A stretch of 64,000 nucleotides of DNA from Pisolithus tinctorius (lineage: Eukaryota; Basidiomycota; Agaricomycetes; Boletales; Pisolithaceae): assembly GCA_024663395.1 (NCBI GenBank), contig JANFAH010000030.1:62001-126000 (forward strand), in the 5' to 3' direction. This document shows, piece by piece, positions 34,398 through 46,278 of the stretch. The notes below the pieces were generated by a model. The model saw nothing but the letters and a program-made list of their open reading frames with translations, did not search any database and had not been told where the DNA came from. How positions within the stretch are numbered: the first letter of the stretch is position 1; each line of letters starts with the position of its first letter. The translations under genes were made by a program, and so were the position numbers.

Positions 34398-37300
34398 TTA
34401 GAAATCGACTTCCAGGCGATTAAAGACAGGGACGGTGTCAGTGAAGTTTTCTAGGGGTTTGAAGAGGGAGATGAAGAAGGAGGAGTCCATGCCACGGAGT
34501 TTTCGGGGGGCAGAAGGGTTGTGATGATGGAAGTCTCTGACCGCACCAGGGGCAGCCTTCAAAGCGGACTCAGGTTCCCAAGTGCGATCTTCGTCGTGAT
34601 ACCCTTTCCAGTGGACAAGGTACTCAAGCCTGTTCCTTTTTAGGCGAGAGTCAGCGATGTAGTCCACCTCGAACTCTTCGTCGCCCTTGTGTCCCACCAC
34701 TGGTCCTGGGCGAGTGACGGTTTGGCCCTCCAAAGGTCCTCTGTACGGTTTTACCCGAGAAACGTTAACGACCGGGTGGATTTTGAGGGTTTTTGGGAGT
34801 TTCAATTCTACCGCATTGGGTTTTAATGAAACAACCTTGTAAGGACCAATCCAGCGTTCCGTGAGTTTCCTGGAGGGGCAGCCAGAGAGGGAGATGCGGG
34901 AGGTCTCCAGCCAAACCATGTCTCCAACCGAGTAGGAGGGGGCATCAGAGCGAGACGCATCTGCAGACACCTTCATTCGTTCTGCAGCTTTGTCTAAAGC
35001 CTTCTTTGTGTCCTCTAAAACCTTAGCGAGGTCAACAGCGTGATCTGTAGCTGCTTCGGCCTTGGAAAGGAAGGGTTCCACGCCCATTCTGGGACTGTAG
35101 GAACGAGTAACCGAGAAAGGACTTTTGCCAGTAGATTCCTGTCGCTTGTTATTATAGGAGAACTGGGCGACCTTGAGCCAAGAGGGCCAAGAACCCTGTC
35201 GGTCGTTGACAAAGAGGCGGAGATATTGTTGCAGATCCTGGTTAAGGCGTTCCGTCTGGCTGTCTGTCTGAGGATGGAAGGCGGTGGAGAGTTTGGGCTT
35301 GATCCCGAGCATTTTGCAAAGCTCGGAAGTGAACGCACTGGCGAACTGGGGACCCCGATCGGAGATAACGGAGGTGGGTAACCCATGCTGAGTCCACACG
35401 TGATCCCGGAAGAGCTCTGCTGTCTGAAGGGAGGAAACTTCCTTGGTGGTGGGGGCAAAGACCACCTCCTTTGAAAACCTGTCGACCACCACCATGACGT
35501 TGTCAAAGCCCTGTGCTTCTGGTAGCTCCATGAAGTCAACCGAAATATCGGTCCAAGGTCGTTCTGGGACAGGATTCGGAAGGAGCTTTCCTGCGGGAGG
35601 GGTTCTAGAACTTTTAGCCATTTGGCAGCGATGACACGCCGAGACATAGTCCTTGACAGTGGCAGTCATCCCAGGCCAGACATAGTTGCGAGAGACGAGC
35701 TCTAGAGTTTTCTTCCAACCAGGATGTCCTGCAAGCGGGGTGTCATGGTGCTTTTCAAGACAATGGACTCTGACGGCGGGCGGAACATAGACCTTTCCCT
35801 GACAGACGTACAGCCCTTCTTTAAGGACCGAACCCTCTGGTTGTGGTGTTACCGAGGAGGCGGATTTCAGGGCGAGAACGAGATCAACATCTTCTCCTAC
35901 CACCAAGGTAGCTGCCACTCTAGAGGGATCGAGTAACGTAACCCCTTGGTTGTCTGACCCTCTGGGTTCATGATCCTCCCTCCTAGAAAGGGCATCAGCC
36001 TTAGCCATTGAAGACCCGGGCTTGTACACCAGCTTGTAGTTGAAGCGAGAGAGATACTGCGCCCAGCGTGCCTGGCAATGGTCCAGGTTCTGCGCCTTCA
36101 TGAAATACTGGAGATTTGCATGATCTGTCCAGATCTCAAACTGATAGGGAGTGGCTTCAAGGTAGTGTCGCCATGTTTCTAGAGCGCGAATTATGGCCAG
36201 CATCTCCTTGTCAAAGACCTGGTAATTTCGTTCGGGGGGGGACATGGAATGGGAGTAGAAGGCAACAGGTCGCCAGAGGTCATCTTCACATTTTACGGAG
36301 AGGACAGCACCGGTGGCAAAGTCCGAGGCATCGGTCTCTAGGTGGAACTCCCTGTCCTGATCTGGGAAGGCGAGGATAGGGGCAGTGGTGAAGGCGACTT
36401 TTAAGGTATCGAAGGCTTGTTGTTCTTGTGGACCCCAAGTCCAGAGCTGATCTTTTCTTGTGAGATCATTGAGAGGACGAGCGATCTGTGCGAAGTTCTT
36501 GATGAAGCGGCGATAGAAGTTCGCTAGACCCAAGAAGGCTCGTACCGAGCGGACCTTCGTAGGGACCGGCCACTCTGTAATGGCTTTCACCTTACTCTCA
36601 TCCATACTGACTCCTTCGGTTCCAACCACCATGCCCAAGAACTCTACCTGCTTCTGCTTGAAGAAGCACTTCTCTGGTTTGACAAAGAGATCGTTTTCCT
36701 CCAGTCTCTTTAATACCTCTAGGACAATCCTGTCATGCTCCTTTTCATCATCTGTCTTCGTGAAGATCATCAGATCATCGATGTAGACCACGAGGATGTC
36801 CTCCATGTCACTGAAGATGTCATTCATCATGTTTTGGAAGGTGGACGGCGAGTTGCAGAGGCCAAAGTACATGACCAGTGGTTCATAAGCGCCTTTATGA
36901 GTAACGAAGGTGTCATAACCGTGCGTTCGTCATAGGTCTTTGCTCACTCCGCATCCCTTTCCGCCGTTCATCTGCTCACTCCGCACCAACTCCGCCCAAC
37001 TTCTGTTGGTTGCGAACCATCTCCGCTCCGACTGCTGTCGGACTTGTGTTGCCCTCCTACCGGACCGAGCGGTCCGTTCTCTGAGGGGTCATGTGACTAC
37101 CTTCGCAGTCAGGTACTCCGCAGCGCGCTCACCGCGTGGTCCAGCGCCTGGACTGTTTCCTTTTCTGGATGTTCTGTGTTACCCGTTCATATGTCCTCCA
37201 TCTACCCTTCATTCGTCATCCAGGAAATTTTACTTGAAAACTTATGAGTCTCCGTATGTCAGTTCCGATTCCGGTTACTGTACCCCCGTAGTAGTATAAA

Positions 37301-38817
37301 AATGTGTACTGTACTCCGCTGTTCTTCAGTACGAATATCAACTTAGTTCCTACTCCCTCTGATTCCGTCGTCTGTCTGTCGGAGTTATCTCCGACTCTCC
37401 GTCTGTACTCCCCCTCTGAAATACGAGGGCTGAGATCGTGCAAGGGGGTAGCGCACGAGCTAAACCCGACGCCCTCACTCCGCTCCGCCTCTGTCTCGGC
37501 GGACTTCGTTCCTGCCATCTCTCCGCTAGTCGGAGTTCTGTTCCTGTGTGTCGGACTTGCTTCCGGACCACTCTCTAGACCTTATATAGCGTCGGAGTTG
37601 GTCGGAGTAGGCCCGGACTTGACAGAAGGCGGCTTTCCATTCATCTCCTTCCTTGACACGAACATTGTTGTATCCCCATCGGAGATCCATCTTGGTGAAG
37701 AGTTTACACCCCTTGAGCCTGTCGACGAGCTGAGAAATGAGGGGGAGAGGATACGCATTCTTGACCGTGTGTTCATTAAGGTACCGGTAGTCCTGCACCA
37801 TGCGCTTCTTCCCATCCTTCTTCGGGACGAAGAACACAGGGGATGTCTGAGGGGACTTCGAGGGGCGGATGTATCCTTTTCGTAACTGATCTTCGAGGAA
37901 GTCCGACACTTCCTTTTGTTCTTCTACCGAGAGCGGGATAAGACGACCACGTTTGGGAGTGAAGGTTTCTTTAAGGTCGATGGCGTGGTCCCACGGTTTA
38001 CGAAGCGGCATTCTTTCCGATTCTTCCTTTGAGAAGACCTTCAGGTACTGATGGTATTCCTTTGGAACGAGTTCTTCAGTAGTGCCGGTTCGAATTCTGG
38101 CAGAGCGGAGTTTCGGATAAAGATACTCCATGTCCTGCGCTTCTTGTTCCTCTGCTATCCTCTCTGCCCTTGTTCTTGGGGCCAGGTCATGACACTCGCA
38201 GGGACAACGGGACAACTTCACCTGCTTGGTTTCCCAACACACCTCTGGGTTGTGTTTCCGCAGCCAAGTGTAGCCGAGTATGAGGGGGTGCGTCCCGAGC
38301 GTGGTGACCTGAGCCCAGACAGACTCTCGGTGGCCTCGATAGTTCATAACGAGAGAGGCGACGTGGGTGATATTGCCTGCCACATTAGGGGTTCCATCGA
38401 CATTAAGGATGGCGACAGGGTGACCAAGCTTGATCAGGGGAACGTCGTTTTCATCAGCCCATTTCTTGTCCAAGAAGGTGTCATTGGCCCCTGAATCCAC
38501 CAACGCCTTTACACTCCACTTCCTTTCTCGTCCTTCTAACACTACTTCCAACTCCAACTCTGCCTTCGGGTCTGCTGTTCTTATTCTCGGGGTTTCTCTT
38601 GTTTTCTGGATAGGCGTATTTTTATTTTTATCGCAAGAGGAATTAAGCACCGATAGTTTTACATCTGCGGCCGCGCCCACTGGGGTCGCCTCTTCAGATG
38701 GTACAGTAATCTCCAAGTTAAATATATCCTGCTCGGTAGAGAAATCGTCAACGCCTAAGACAGAAAACTTATTATATACGTAGCCAGTGGAGACCCGATC
38801 CTCTACTGGCCGAACTC
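34398..38817 (-). pseudogene. Chromovirus pol (PR-RT-RH-IN-chromodomain), interrupted by a solo LTR
   Basis: The frame lies at -1 to gag and stays open across the gag stop. Protease is '[13 protein letters not shown]'. RT runs from '[15 protein letters not shown]' and '[10 protein letters not shown]' to 'VVYIDDLMIF', with the Y-I-D-D catalytic pair. RNase H is 'HLETDASDFATGAVL' with later 'YQVFDKEMLAI'. Integrase has the HHCC finger ('HPGWKKT...CHRCQMAK'), 'ISVDFMELP', 'VISDRGPQF' and 'FHPQTDSQTERLNQ', giving the D-D-E triad. The C-terminus is a chromodomain ('LEYLVHWKGYHDEDRTWEPE'). A solo LTR at 36911-37624 splits RT between 'EWKAAF' and 'VTHKGAY'; joining the flanks restores an unbroken frame of about 1,230 codons. 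Apart from that insertion no stop was seen. Confidence 0.93.
36911..37624 (+). mobile_element. Solo LTR nested in the chromovirus RT
   Basis: 714 bp begin TGTCATAACC and end CTTGACA, flanked by GAAGG (CCTTC on the minus strand) at 36906-36910 and 37625-37629. A TATAAAAATG box near 37297 suggests plus orientation. It has many ACTCCG/CTCCGC motifs and differs from the host element's LTR, so it comes from another family. Confidence 0.9.
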
Positions 38818-39681
38818 TTTTCCCTGACTCTTCATCTCGTTGACTTGCTTGTCGTAGAAGAAGGCCTGCATTTCTTCAAATGACATCTGACGGAGGGCGG
38901 TTTCTTGTGCTTCTTGTGTTACCTCCCGTATGCTGGGTCTAGCAGGACCCTTTCCCTTGGCACAGGGGCAATCACGTTTGTAATGGTTTCCCTGGCAATC
39001 GAAGCACTTGATGTGGGAAGGGACAGGACGAGGAGGGAAGCGAGCAGCGCCTATTTCCATGGGGGTGCCACGACCGGGTTGAGTGCCGGTAGGAGTGAAA
39101 CGGGGGGAGTACGAAGGTCGGTTATAAGAGGAGTGGGGGGCGGGTTCGTCAGGGTAGTGATTATATAGAAGCTTGAAACGATCCCTAGCAAGGGCGGCTT
39201 CACGAAAGGCGACGGTCATCTGAAGGTAGTTGCCCTGAGTATATCCCCTCCTTAGGGCTTCCTTAACGATGGCAGGGTGTACGGCGTTTTCCAGAAGGAA
39301 GCCAGCGGTTTCATCAGTAACACGTCCCTGTACCTTGAGGGACTCGAACTTGGCATAGAACTCTTCATACCGAGAGTTCCCTTGGCGCATAGTGTGCATC
39401 TGTGCTTTGGCCCATTCTACGTCCGTTTGAGGGGCAAAGAACCTGTCGATATCTTCTATCATTTCAGCCGTGTCAGGCCATACCCCAGTGACGATAGCGA
39501 GCGAAAACTTGGCCTGAGCGAATCTTCCAGCTACAGGGCCTGTCATACAGGACCATACCGCAGTGCACTTATCTTGGGCGGTGGGCAAGGCGGTCCTATT
39601 TTGTGTGACCCACACCTTCATCTTCACCCACCACTCTGAAAACTTGGCACGATCGCCGGCGTACTGACCCGGGTCTGCCAT
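38803..39681 (-). CDS. Chromovirus gag
   Basis: The 292-codon frame contains the capsid-like region ('[14 protein letters not shown]', '[20 protein letters not shown]', '[12 protein letters not shown]') and a nucleocapsid knuckle '[13 protein letters not shown]' with CX2CX3HX4C spacing. It would form the particle core and bind RNA. Upstream the same frame continues to about 39857 with one TGA (39805-39807), probably a recent CGA to TGA change. The original protein may therefore start further 5'; the ATG at 39681 is the first start after that stop. Confidence 0.85.
   Translation of the reverse strand: MADPGQYAGDRAKFSEWWVKMKVWVTQNRTALPTAQDKCTAVWSCMTGPVAGRFAQAKFSLAIVTGVWPDTAEMIEDIDRFFAPQTDVEWAKAQMHTMRQGNSRYEEFYAKFESLKVQGRVTDETAGFLLENAVHPAIVKEALRRGYTQGNYLQMTVAFREAALARDRFKLLYNHYPDEPAPHSSYNRPSYSPRFTPTGTQPGRGTPMEIGAARFPPRPVPSHIKCFDCQGNHYKRDCPCAKGKGPARPSIREVTQEAQETALRQMSFEEMQAFFYDKQVNEMKSQGKEFGQ
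38818..38824 (-). promoter_or_regulatory. Candidate -1 ribosomal frameshift site G GGA AAA
   Basis: In the gag frame the codons read CAG GGA AAA GAG, giving the heptamer G GGA AAA, of the X XXY YYZ form. It lies 12 bases before the gag stop. Slipping -1 here enters the pol frame, which is open at this point. No 3' structure was assessed. Confidence 0.55.
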
Positions 39682-40167
39682 TACTTCAATCCTCCTCTGG
39701 ATAACATCGGCGGGGAGGGCATTCCACTGGTTTCGCTGACCCTCAATGGTCGCGATCGTTCCTTGAGCATCTCTTAGCTCGTTGCTTAGCCGGTAATTTT
39801 CTTCTCAAAGAGCATCAAGAGTGTCACGGAGCTCGGTGAGTTGGTCGTGGATGCCTTCCATAGCGATCCGGGCATTTTAGAGTGTGGCGAGGGCGGAGGT
39901 TGTAGCGGGGTTGCTGTGGTTCAGCGGGGAGTGAGCAGGGGAAGACGGACTCGATGGAGAAAGGGTAGGAAGGGGGTGGAGGAAGGGAGTAGAGGTTGTG
40001 ATTGAAGAGCGGAGTGAGCGAGCGACGCTCAGGGATGTATGGGACAAAGAGGTTTGGGTCGGGTTCAGAGGCTGGGGGACTTGGCGAGTACACCCACGAG
40101 CCTTCGCGAAGGAAGCGAGGAATGGTGACGACGGTGCGAGGGTACAACGATGAGAAGCTAGTTCAAG

Positions 40168-40561
40168 TGTGACGAGACCTAAACAACAGGGTTTGTTGTA
40201 GGCTCGCACCAAGAACCAACAGAAGGAAGAAGGAAGAAGGGAGAGGAGACAACTTAGAAGCAGGCGACTTTAGGACTCGAAGACCCAAATGAACTAGCTT
40301 AGAGCTAGTTGGGTGATTGAATGGCAATACTTATACTATGGTACATGAGGCTACGGTGAGGCATACATGAGGACCGTGACATCATAGTGATGTCATAATG
40401 ATATCATAGTGGAGCGGAACGTACTAGAAGGGAGAAGCAAGACGAAGGTGAGGCGAGGTCTAGACCGGAGTCCGGACCGAGTCCGAGAGATAAGATAAGA
40501 CAGAAAGATTAGATAAGATGAAAAGAAAAGAGAAGAGAAGAAAAGAGAATGTATCGTAACA
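40168..40561 (-). repeat. 5' LTR of the chromovirus
   Basis: 394 bp, matching the other LTR except for 3 substitutions and a 15-bp AG-rich insertion near 40530. It is followed outside by TCCAC, the right target duplication. Confidence 0.94.
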
Positions 40562-40566
40562 TCCAC

Positions 40567-43015
40567 TGCCACCCCTGACAGCAAAGACACAGGCGACCCA
40601 AACCAACCAACAGATGCGCCCACCCAGCACTGCAACTAATTTTACCACTTGATTTCAGGACAAGCATTTACTGTCTCATCACTTTACATTGTGTTGCCTG
40701 CTCCTTAGGTCAGTTGTTCCTAGCTTCCCATCCCAATTTAATACCGTCTCACCGCCAGTCATGCAGCAACACCCTGGACTAGACACCATCCCTGGTTGCC
40801 AACCTAGTCTGAGTTACAGAGTCTTCAATGTTACTCCCTCCAATTCCCAACTATGTTGTATGTCCCCCTGCTCTCTGACTGTTGACCATGCTGGGTACCT
40901 GGGGAGTTGCTATCCCATCCCTGCCACTACTGTTTTCGTTACCCCATTTCCCTCTGTCCAATGGCATCGGTACATGGGCCTATCCAAGCAGCACACACGT
41001 TGTCATTCCACCTGTACACAGCCTCTCAGATCTGTGCTATGAATCCCCTTCTCCCCAGTTGCCAATCTAGGCCGAGTTATGCAGTCTGGTGTCACTCCCT
41101 CCGATTCCCAAGTATGTTGTATGTCCCCCTGCACTTGTTATCACTGCTCTCTGACCATTGACCATGCAGGATACCTGTGGAGTCACTATCCCCATCCCCT
41201 CCCACTGTCGCTTTCTGTTACCCCATTTCCCTCTGTCCACTGGCATCGGTACATGGGCCTATCCAAGCAGTACACTCATCATCATTCCGCCCTGTACACA
41301 GCCCTTTGGACCTGTGCTATGAATCCCCTTCTCCAGTTGCCAACTTAGCCCGAGTTATGCAGTCTGGTGTCACTTCTTCCAATCCCCAAGTATGTCGTAT
41401 GTCCCCATACACTTGTTGTTATCCCTGCTTTCTGACTGTTGACCATGCAGACTACCTGTGGAGTCGAGACAATCCCCATCCTCCCACTACCACTTTCTGC
41501 TACCCCATTTACCCTCCATCCAATGGCATTGGTACATAGGCCTGTCTGACCAGCACAGCCATCATTCTGTGCTGTATGCAACTGACCTACTCCACATAAT
41601 ACTAACCTCGATATTCTATGAGTGGGCTGGTAAAGATTAGCAGTACAGACAAGACCTTGGTGATGGATTACAGTAATATTAGCAATATTGCAATAGGGAT
41701 TAGGGTTACAATCACCTTGTTTACAAGGTCACTGCACCCCGAAAATTGAGACGCATTTTTTGACATCCGCGCATATGCCTCAACAACAAGTCCATGTGGC
41801 AAATCCCACCAGCCACCTCACAACTGCAGCATACTCGGGCATGGTAAACAAGGTGCCTGCCGGCGACGACGGCCCTGTTCTAGTGAAAATAATAGTACTG
41901 CAATCCAGATTATGTTGTCTTACAATGAAAATGATGGTATTGCAATACAGCCTTACACATTACAATAGTGAAAATAGTTCGCAATGGTAGTACAATAACA
42001 TTGCAACTATGGCTGCCTAGTAAGTCATTGTCAGGCACTTCAGTCGGCAGGCAATGGCTAACAATAGCATTGCAATCACATGTTCCTGGCGCAGAGTGGC
42101 TGGCCATTGTCAGGCATTCCAATCGGCAACCCCCAGATTACACTGCCATGCCAATGAAAACTTTACCCATTGGTGGGGCACTAACATACATCATCCATTG
42201 TAATTACATACAGTCACGTGTAATGGCCATGATTTTTTTCCAACATATTGTTTAGGCCCTCAGGGGAATGGTCAAAATCCGTCATTTCCTCTCAGCCGAG
42301 TACACAACTTCCTGCTCGATTGGAAGTACGATATACTTATCAAGGAGCAGTGATTACTTCCTGGCCTATTTTGTGTTGGCCCGATTCGTCCCGATCCGAT
42401 CAGTACAGAGGAAGCATGTCGCTTTGGTCTGGATAATCTAGTGAATTTGGTTGCAGTACGAGAGCAGGCTGAGAAGTTGAGGACCGTAGGTGTTTTCTAA
42501 AGAGAGACTTTACCTTCTCACACGCCGCGCCCAATGGTCCTTGCCGGGGCTGAGGAGGAAGAAACGTTGAAAAAGTTTTGCGCCCCATTCGTGTGCAAGG
42601 GCTTCAACTTGTAGTTACAATCGTGAAGGGGGGGTCTCCGAACGTTGTTAGACAAGTCCACGATGTGTACATAGCACGATCTATCCCCTGTGATCTAGAA
42701 GGCACTACTACTGGACTGTAAGTAGGAAGAATTGACCTTTGCATTTACGGTTCGGCATTCAATACCCCTTCACCTCTTAACAGAAGAAGAGGCGGCATCA
42801 TCAACCGGGAACACACTCTGTTCGCTACCATCCCCAGAGTCGGCTTTACCGTAAATCTTCCCTAGGAAAGCTGTCACGGGTCGCCACGACACTCAAGCTA
42901 TTCCAGCCCCAGGTTCGATCCAGTCGAGTGAAATTTCACTGTACTTCACAGGTATGATCCGAGGAGAACATATATTCGCCAGCCAACGAGCGTGTATACC
43001 CACACATACGCATCA
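40567..43015. other. Non-coding region with tandem repeats
   Basis: Apart from the ~270-bp tandem repeats at 40795-41575 no gene was recognised. From 41640 the sequence contains several short direct repeats (GCAATA/ACATTGCAA type) and short open frames only. Confidence 0.4.
40795..41575 (+). repeat. Three ~260-280-bp tandem repeats
   Basis: Units start at about 40795, 41056 and 41336 with TTGCCAA(C/T)(C/T)TAG, each continuing through GTTGTATGTCCCC, TGACCATGC and GGCATCGGTACATGGGCC. The copies have diverged by indels. Frames within them are not conserved, so coding is unlikely. Confidence 0.85.
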
Positions 43016-44892
43016 TTACACCTTCCCCCTCCAAGCCTTCCACAACCACAACGTCGCGACAAACGCGAGCGCCGCAGCAACCCCACTCACCTCAAACGTT
43101 GCGCGCCAACACCGTACGCCCATACACACGCCCCCGTCGGCCGGGGTATGTTCCACAGCGACGAACGCATACAGGTAGGAGAAGACAGGTGTACCGAGGA
43201 AAGGAGCGTAAATGAGGATGCCGTAGTTGCGTCCGAGATTGTGGATACCCCATATGGAAGAGACCAGAGAGGGTCTGTGAAAAGCGAGGTGGTGTTAAGT
43301 AGAAGCCCCTGGAGGGAAGGGAAGTGATGGACGTACAGAATGGTGAAGACGCAGCCATATGCGATGCCTGCTCCGATACTGTAAGGTATTAAGTTTGTGC
43401 GCAAGACTAGTATACCTAGAAGGTAGAAGGTCGATATCTCACCTCAGTGTCCACAAGGCAGCTTGGGAACGGATACCGACGACCGTCCACAAGCACGTAC
43501 ATACGAGGAGAGACGACGAGAAGGCAAGGAATACGAGACGGCTGACGAGATGCTTCCTGTATGTACCTCGAGAGTCGGGTTGCGGATGCGATGGGACAGG
43601 AGATACGAAGTCTGCAAGAGGACCCACGACAAAGCGAGAAACCGTATTCGCGATGGATATAGTTCTGACTTGCGTAGAGGTAGCAATATCGCCGGAGGGT
43701 ATACCATCGAGGGCTGTTGTTGGCAAGTATCGTGAAGGCAAGGAGAGTACGATTGTGCCGATGTTGGAAATGACCATTTCACACTGCATGAAGGGAAGTG
43801 AGGTGGAGAATGATGATCCATGTCGCATGTGTGGACATACCGAACCAAGGATGACAAATACTATGAAGGCAAGTACCCAAAAGTTGAAATCCTTGAGCAC
43901 ATCAAGGGCAGATTGTGATCGGAGGTCTTCATCCGTAGCAGACGTTACATCGAATGATGCAGCGGCGCTCGTCTTGGATAGCAACGAAGTGCATTCGTCT
44001 GCCAGTTCGGCTGGATCCTCGGTATCGGTATCGAACGGTTTTGAGGTGCATTCTTCCACTGGAGGTTGAACATGCATCGTAAACACGCCAACTAGGTGGA
44101 CAGATCCGGAAAGAACTGCGAGAAATCGCAAGAACTGAGTGACGTCGAGGCCGGTATCAGGATGAGAGAAATAACGGGTTGCGAGGATAGACAGAAACGT
44201 AGGCGATAGTCCAAAAAGAGCAGCACTCGTCCCAGTAGCCAATCCGATATAGTGAGGGAAATTCTTGGAGGCAGTAACCACGGCTGATAAGAATCTTTGT
44301 CGGTCGTCAGCACTATCTGGTCATGACGGGAACAGAAGCGGTACCCACGAGCATACGGTACCTGCGGCGCAGATAAGGAAATAGAAGGCGGGTCTGCGGT
44401 ACGATGAATCGCTGGACGTGACGATATCAACTGGTGTCAAGGCTATCTCCCGAGCGAAGAGCCCGAAACCAGTCGAGAACAGGACAGCAGAGGCGAGGGA
44501 ACATATCCACGGGCCATAATAGTCGATCGCCTTGCCAGCGAATGCCGCGAACAGGTACTGACCCGCCATTCCGCTGTATGCATAAAACTGAGCAAGATAG
44601 AAGGAGAGTGACAATGAATGAACATCAATTACGCGAGGGCTACCGTGGTCAGCTGTGGTTGTGTCAGTTTGAGTTGGGTGACGAGTGTGGGGGCTATGAG
44701 CGGGAAGCAGATTATCCCTCCAGCGCATAGACTGCCCATGATATATTGTATTCCGCGTCATGAGCGTCATCTGAGCACGGCTGAGTTGTGCATGACTCAC
44801 GTATTTGCGGCGATGGAGACACAAGCCAGTGCCAGCTTGACACGGCGCAGGTAGGGCGAGCCATTGGGGCGTTGTTTCGTGGGGGACGACAT
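43016..44892 (-). CDS. MFS transporter, Mch1/nodulin-like type
   Basis: A seven-exon model on the minus strand: 44801-44892, 44644-44731, 44362-44587, 43841-44283, 43443-43783, 43337-43378 and 43016-43274. All introns are 56-78 bp with GT-AG ends, and all phases match. The total is 1,491 nt, or 496 residues, normal for the family (yeast Mch1 is similar in length). Twelve hydrophobic segments are expected. Family marks are the N-terminal 'FYAYSGMAGQYLF', 'SKNFPHYIGLATG', the long polar loop before 'LKDFNFW', 'CEMVISNIGTIVLSL' and 'VSRFVVGPLADFVSP'. Mch1-like proteins resemble monocarboxylate transporters, but their substrate is not settled. No defect was seen. Confidence 0.9.
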
Positions 44893-45628
44893 GGAAGTGC
44901 TGGATCCCGGGTCTCTTCGAAGACGGTGCTTATGTTCTGCATGCGGGTGACATGCGGAGAGAAGTGGCGCTCAGTCGTGGCACATCCGGGGTAATCAATA
45001 CCCGGTATCGATTGTGGTACTATACAAAAGCGGTCCCCGCCTCCAAGGTTTTACCAGTTGATTACTCTCTAAGGTGGTTGGTTCTATGCATGTAATGGAA
45101 GCCTTATCAACAACGGCAGCACCTCCCTCTTGGAGTGTGCCATCCTTGGAGCATTGGTCCCTTGTAGAAGGTCTGGCCCCGAGGGTACGGATATTCCCAA
45201 CGGTATCCAGAAACCCGCTTTGCGGCGGGTGCATTATTTCACATCCTCAAGAACAGCTGAAGGCTTCTTTCACGGCTTTAATAAGCTGGCTGTTGGGCCA
45301 AGAGTCAAACCGTGGGTCGACAAGGCGCTTAGGGCTGGTCATTTCGGGACAGCCGTACCAGGTAGTCGGTGAGGTCGCATGTTGCTTATCCAGTCGATCT
45401 CGTGCATGCGGTCTGCGATGTGGAATGTTCAAATGCGGTGGGTCTTCAAGCACTTTGACACGAACAGTGGCGTCGAACGCAAAAGGCTTACATAACCTGC
45501 ACGTAGGGGTTTTGCCAAGAGTCTCCCCTAACTAGCTGTTGTGTAGTCGAAGCCCAACTTGCACTCCTAATCATCAAGCGTCTTCTGCAAACTTTGTCTC
45601 TCTGGTCCCTCCTCCTCATACTGTCGAG
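44893..45628. other. Intergenic: MFS promoter and left part of a split F-box 5' flank
   Basis: No gene was recognised at 45074-45535. The last ~90 bp (45540-45628) resemble the sequence upstream of the second F-box gene (56255-56345), including the shared GTCTCTC...CCCTCC...ACTGTCG block. This is therefore the displaced 5' flank of the F-box gene at 53863. Confidence 0.6.
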
Positions 45629-46102
45629 TATGGCGTAAAATCTGCACATTTATTTTTCGCGGCCGCACCGCCACACCACCGTGCCCATTCGGCCGCGTCG
45701 TTACTTGTCGCGGTTGCACAACCGCACTACTGCGCCCTCTCAACCGCGTCGTTACCTTCCGCAACCACGCCACCGCGCTCATTCGACCGCGTCATTACTT
45801 TTCGCGGTCGCGCAACCGCACTACCGCGCCCTTTCAGCCGCGTCGTTACCTTCCACAACCACACCACCGCGCCCTCTCAGCCGCGTCGTTACCCTCCACA
45901 ACCACACCACTCGACCGCATGTCGCTTTATATATATTATATATATATATATATAATATAACCATACTATGTGTATATTCGTATATGCCTACATAACATAA
46001 CAATCAATCCCTGCGCATTAATGATTGAATTTTGCATGAGGTATATAGAAACAACAATGATTGTATTGGCTAGTAAATTTACCAAGTGGTGGCGAACACG
46101 AA
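45629..46102 (+). repeat. Left terminal inverted repeat with 51-bp subrepeats
   Basis: It contains about five ~51-bp units starting near CCGCGTC(G/A)TTAC and rich in CCGCAACCAC/CCGCGC, then an AT-rich (TA)n segment (45928-45958) and a unique inner part. The subrepeats are probably transposase-binding sites (inference). Confidence 0.88.
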
Positions 46103-46278
46103 TGTCTTCGTCTTCGATGACAAGGTGATCTCATATCAATGTTAGTCGTTTGACACGTTTGGGCAGACGTTATCGCTGGAAATCACAAATCACATTGAAT
46201 GAAGCATTACGAACATCAGTCTACTGTTAGGGACAGACGTATAGTGAGCGGGGAGGGGAGAGGGAATGGTTGGCAAGT

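Larger units (their letters stand above)
34008..40561 (-). mobile_element. Ty3/gypsy chromovirus, full-length, with nested solo LTR
   Basis: A 6,554-bp element runs on the minus strand. Its LTRs (34008-34386 and 40168-40561) carry TG...CA ends and are flanked by the 5-bp duplication TCCAC (34003-34007 and 40562-40566). By eye the LTRs differ at 3 positions plus one 15-bp insertion, so insertion was recent. Gene order is gag, protease, RT, RNase H, integrase, chromodomain. A 714-bp solo LTR inside the RT inactivates this copy. Confidence 0.95.

Noticed and set aside
42890..42935. tRNA-like B box (AGGTTCGATCC)
   Set aside because: No acceptor stem, A box or anticodon arm could be drawn around it.
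45074..45535. 153-codon plus-strand ORF
   Set aside because: No domain, no splice support, overlapping frames on both strands of similar length. The end overlaps the displaced F-box 5' flank.
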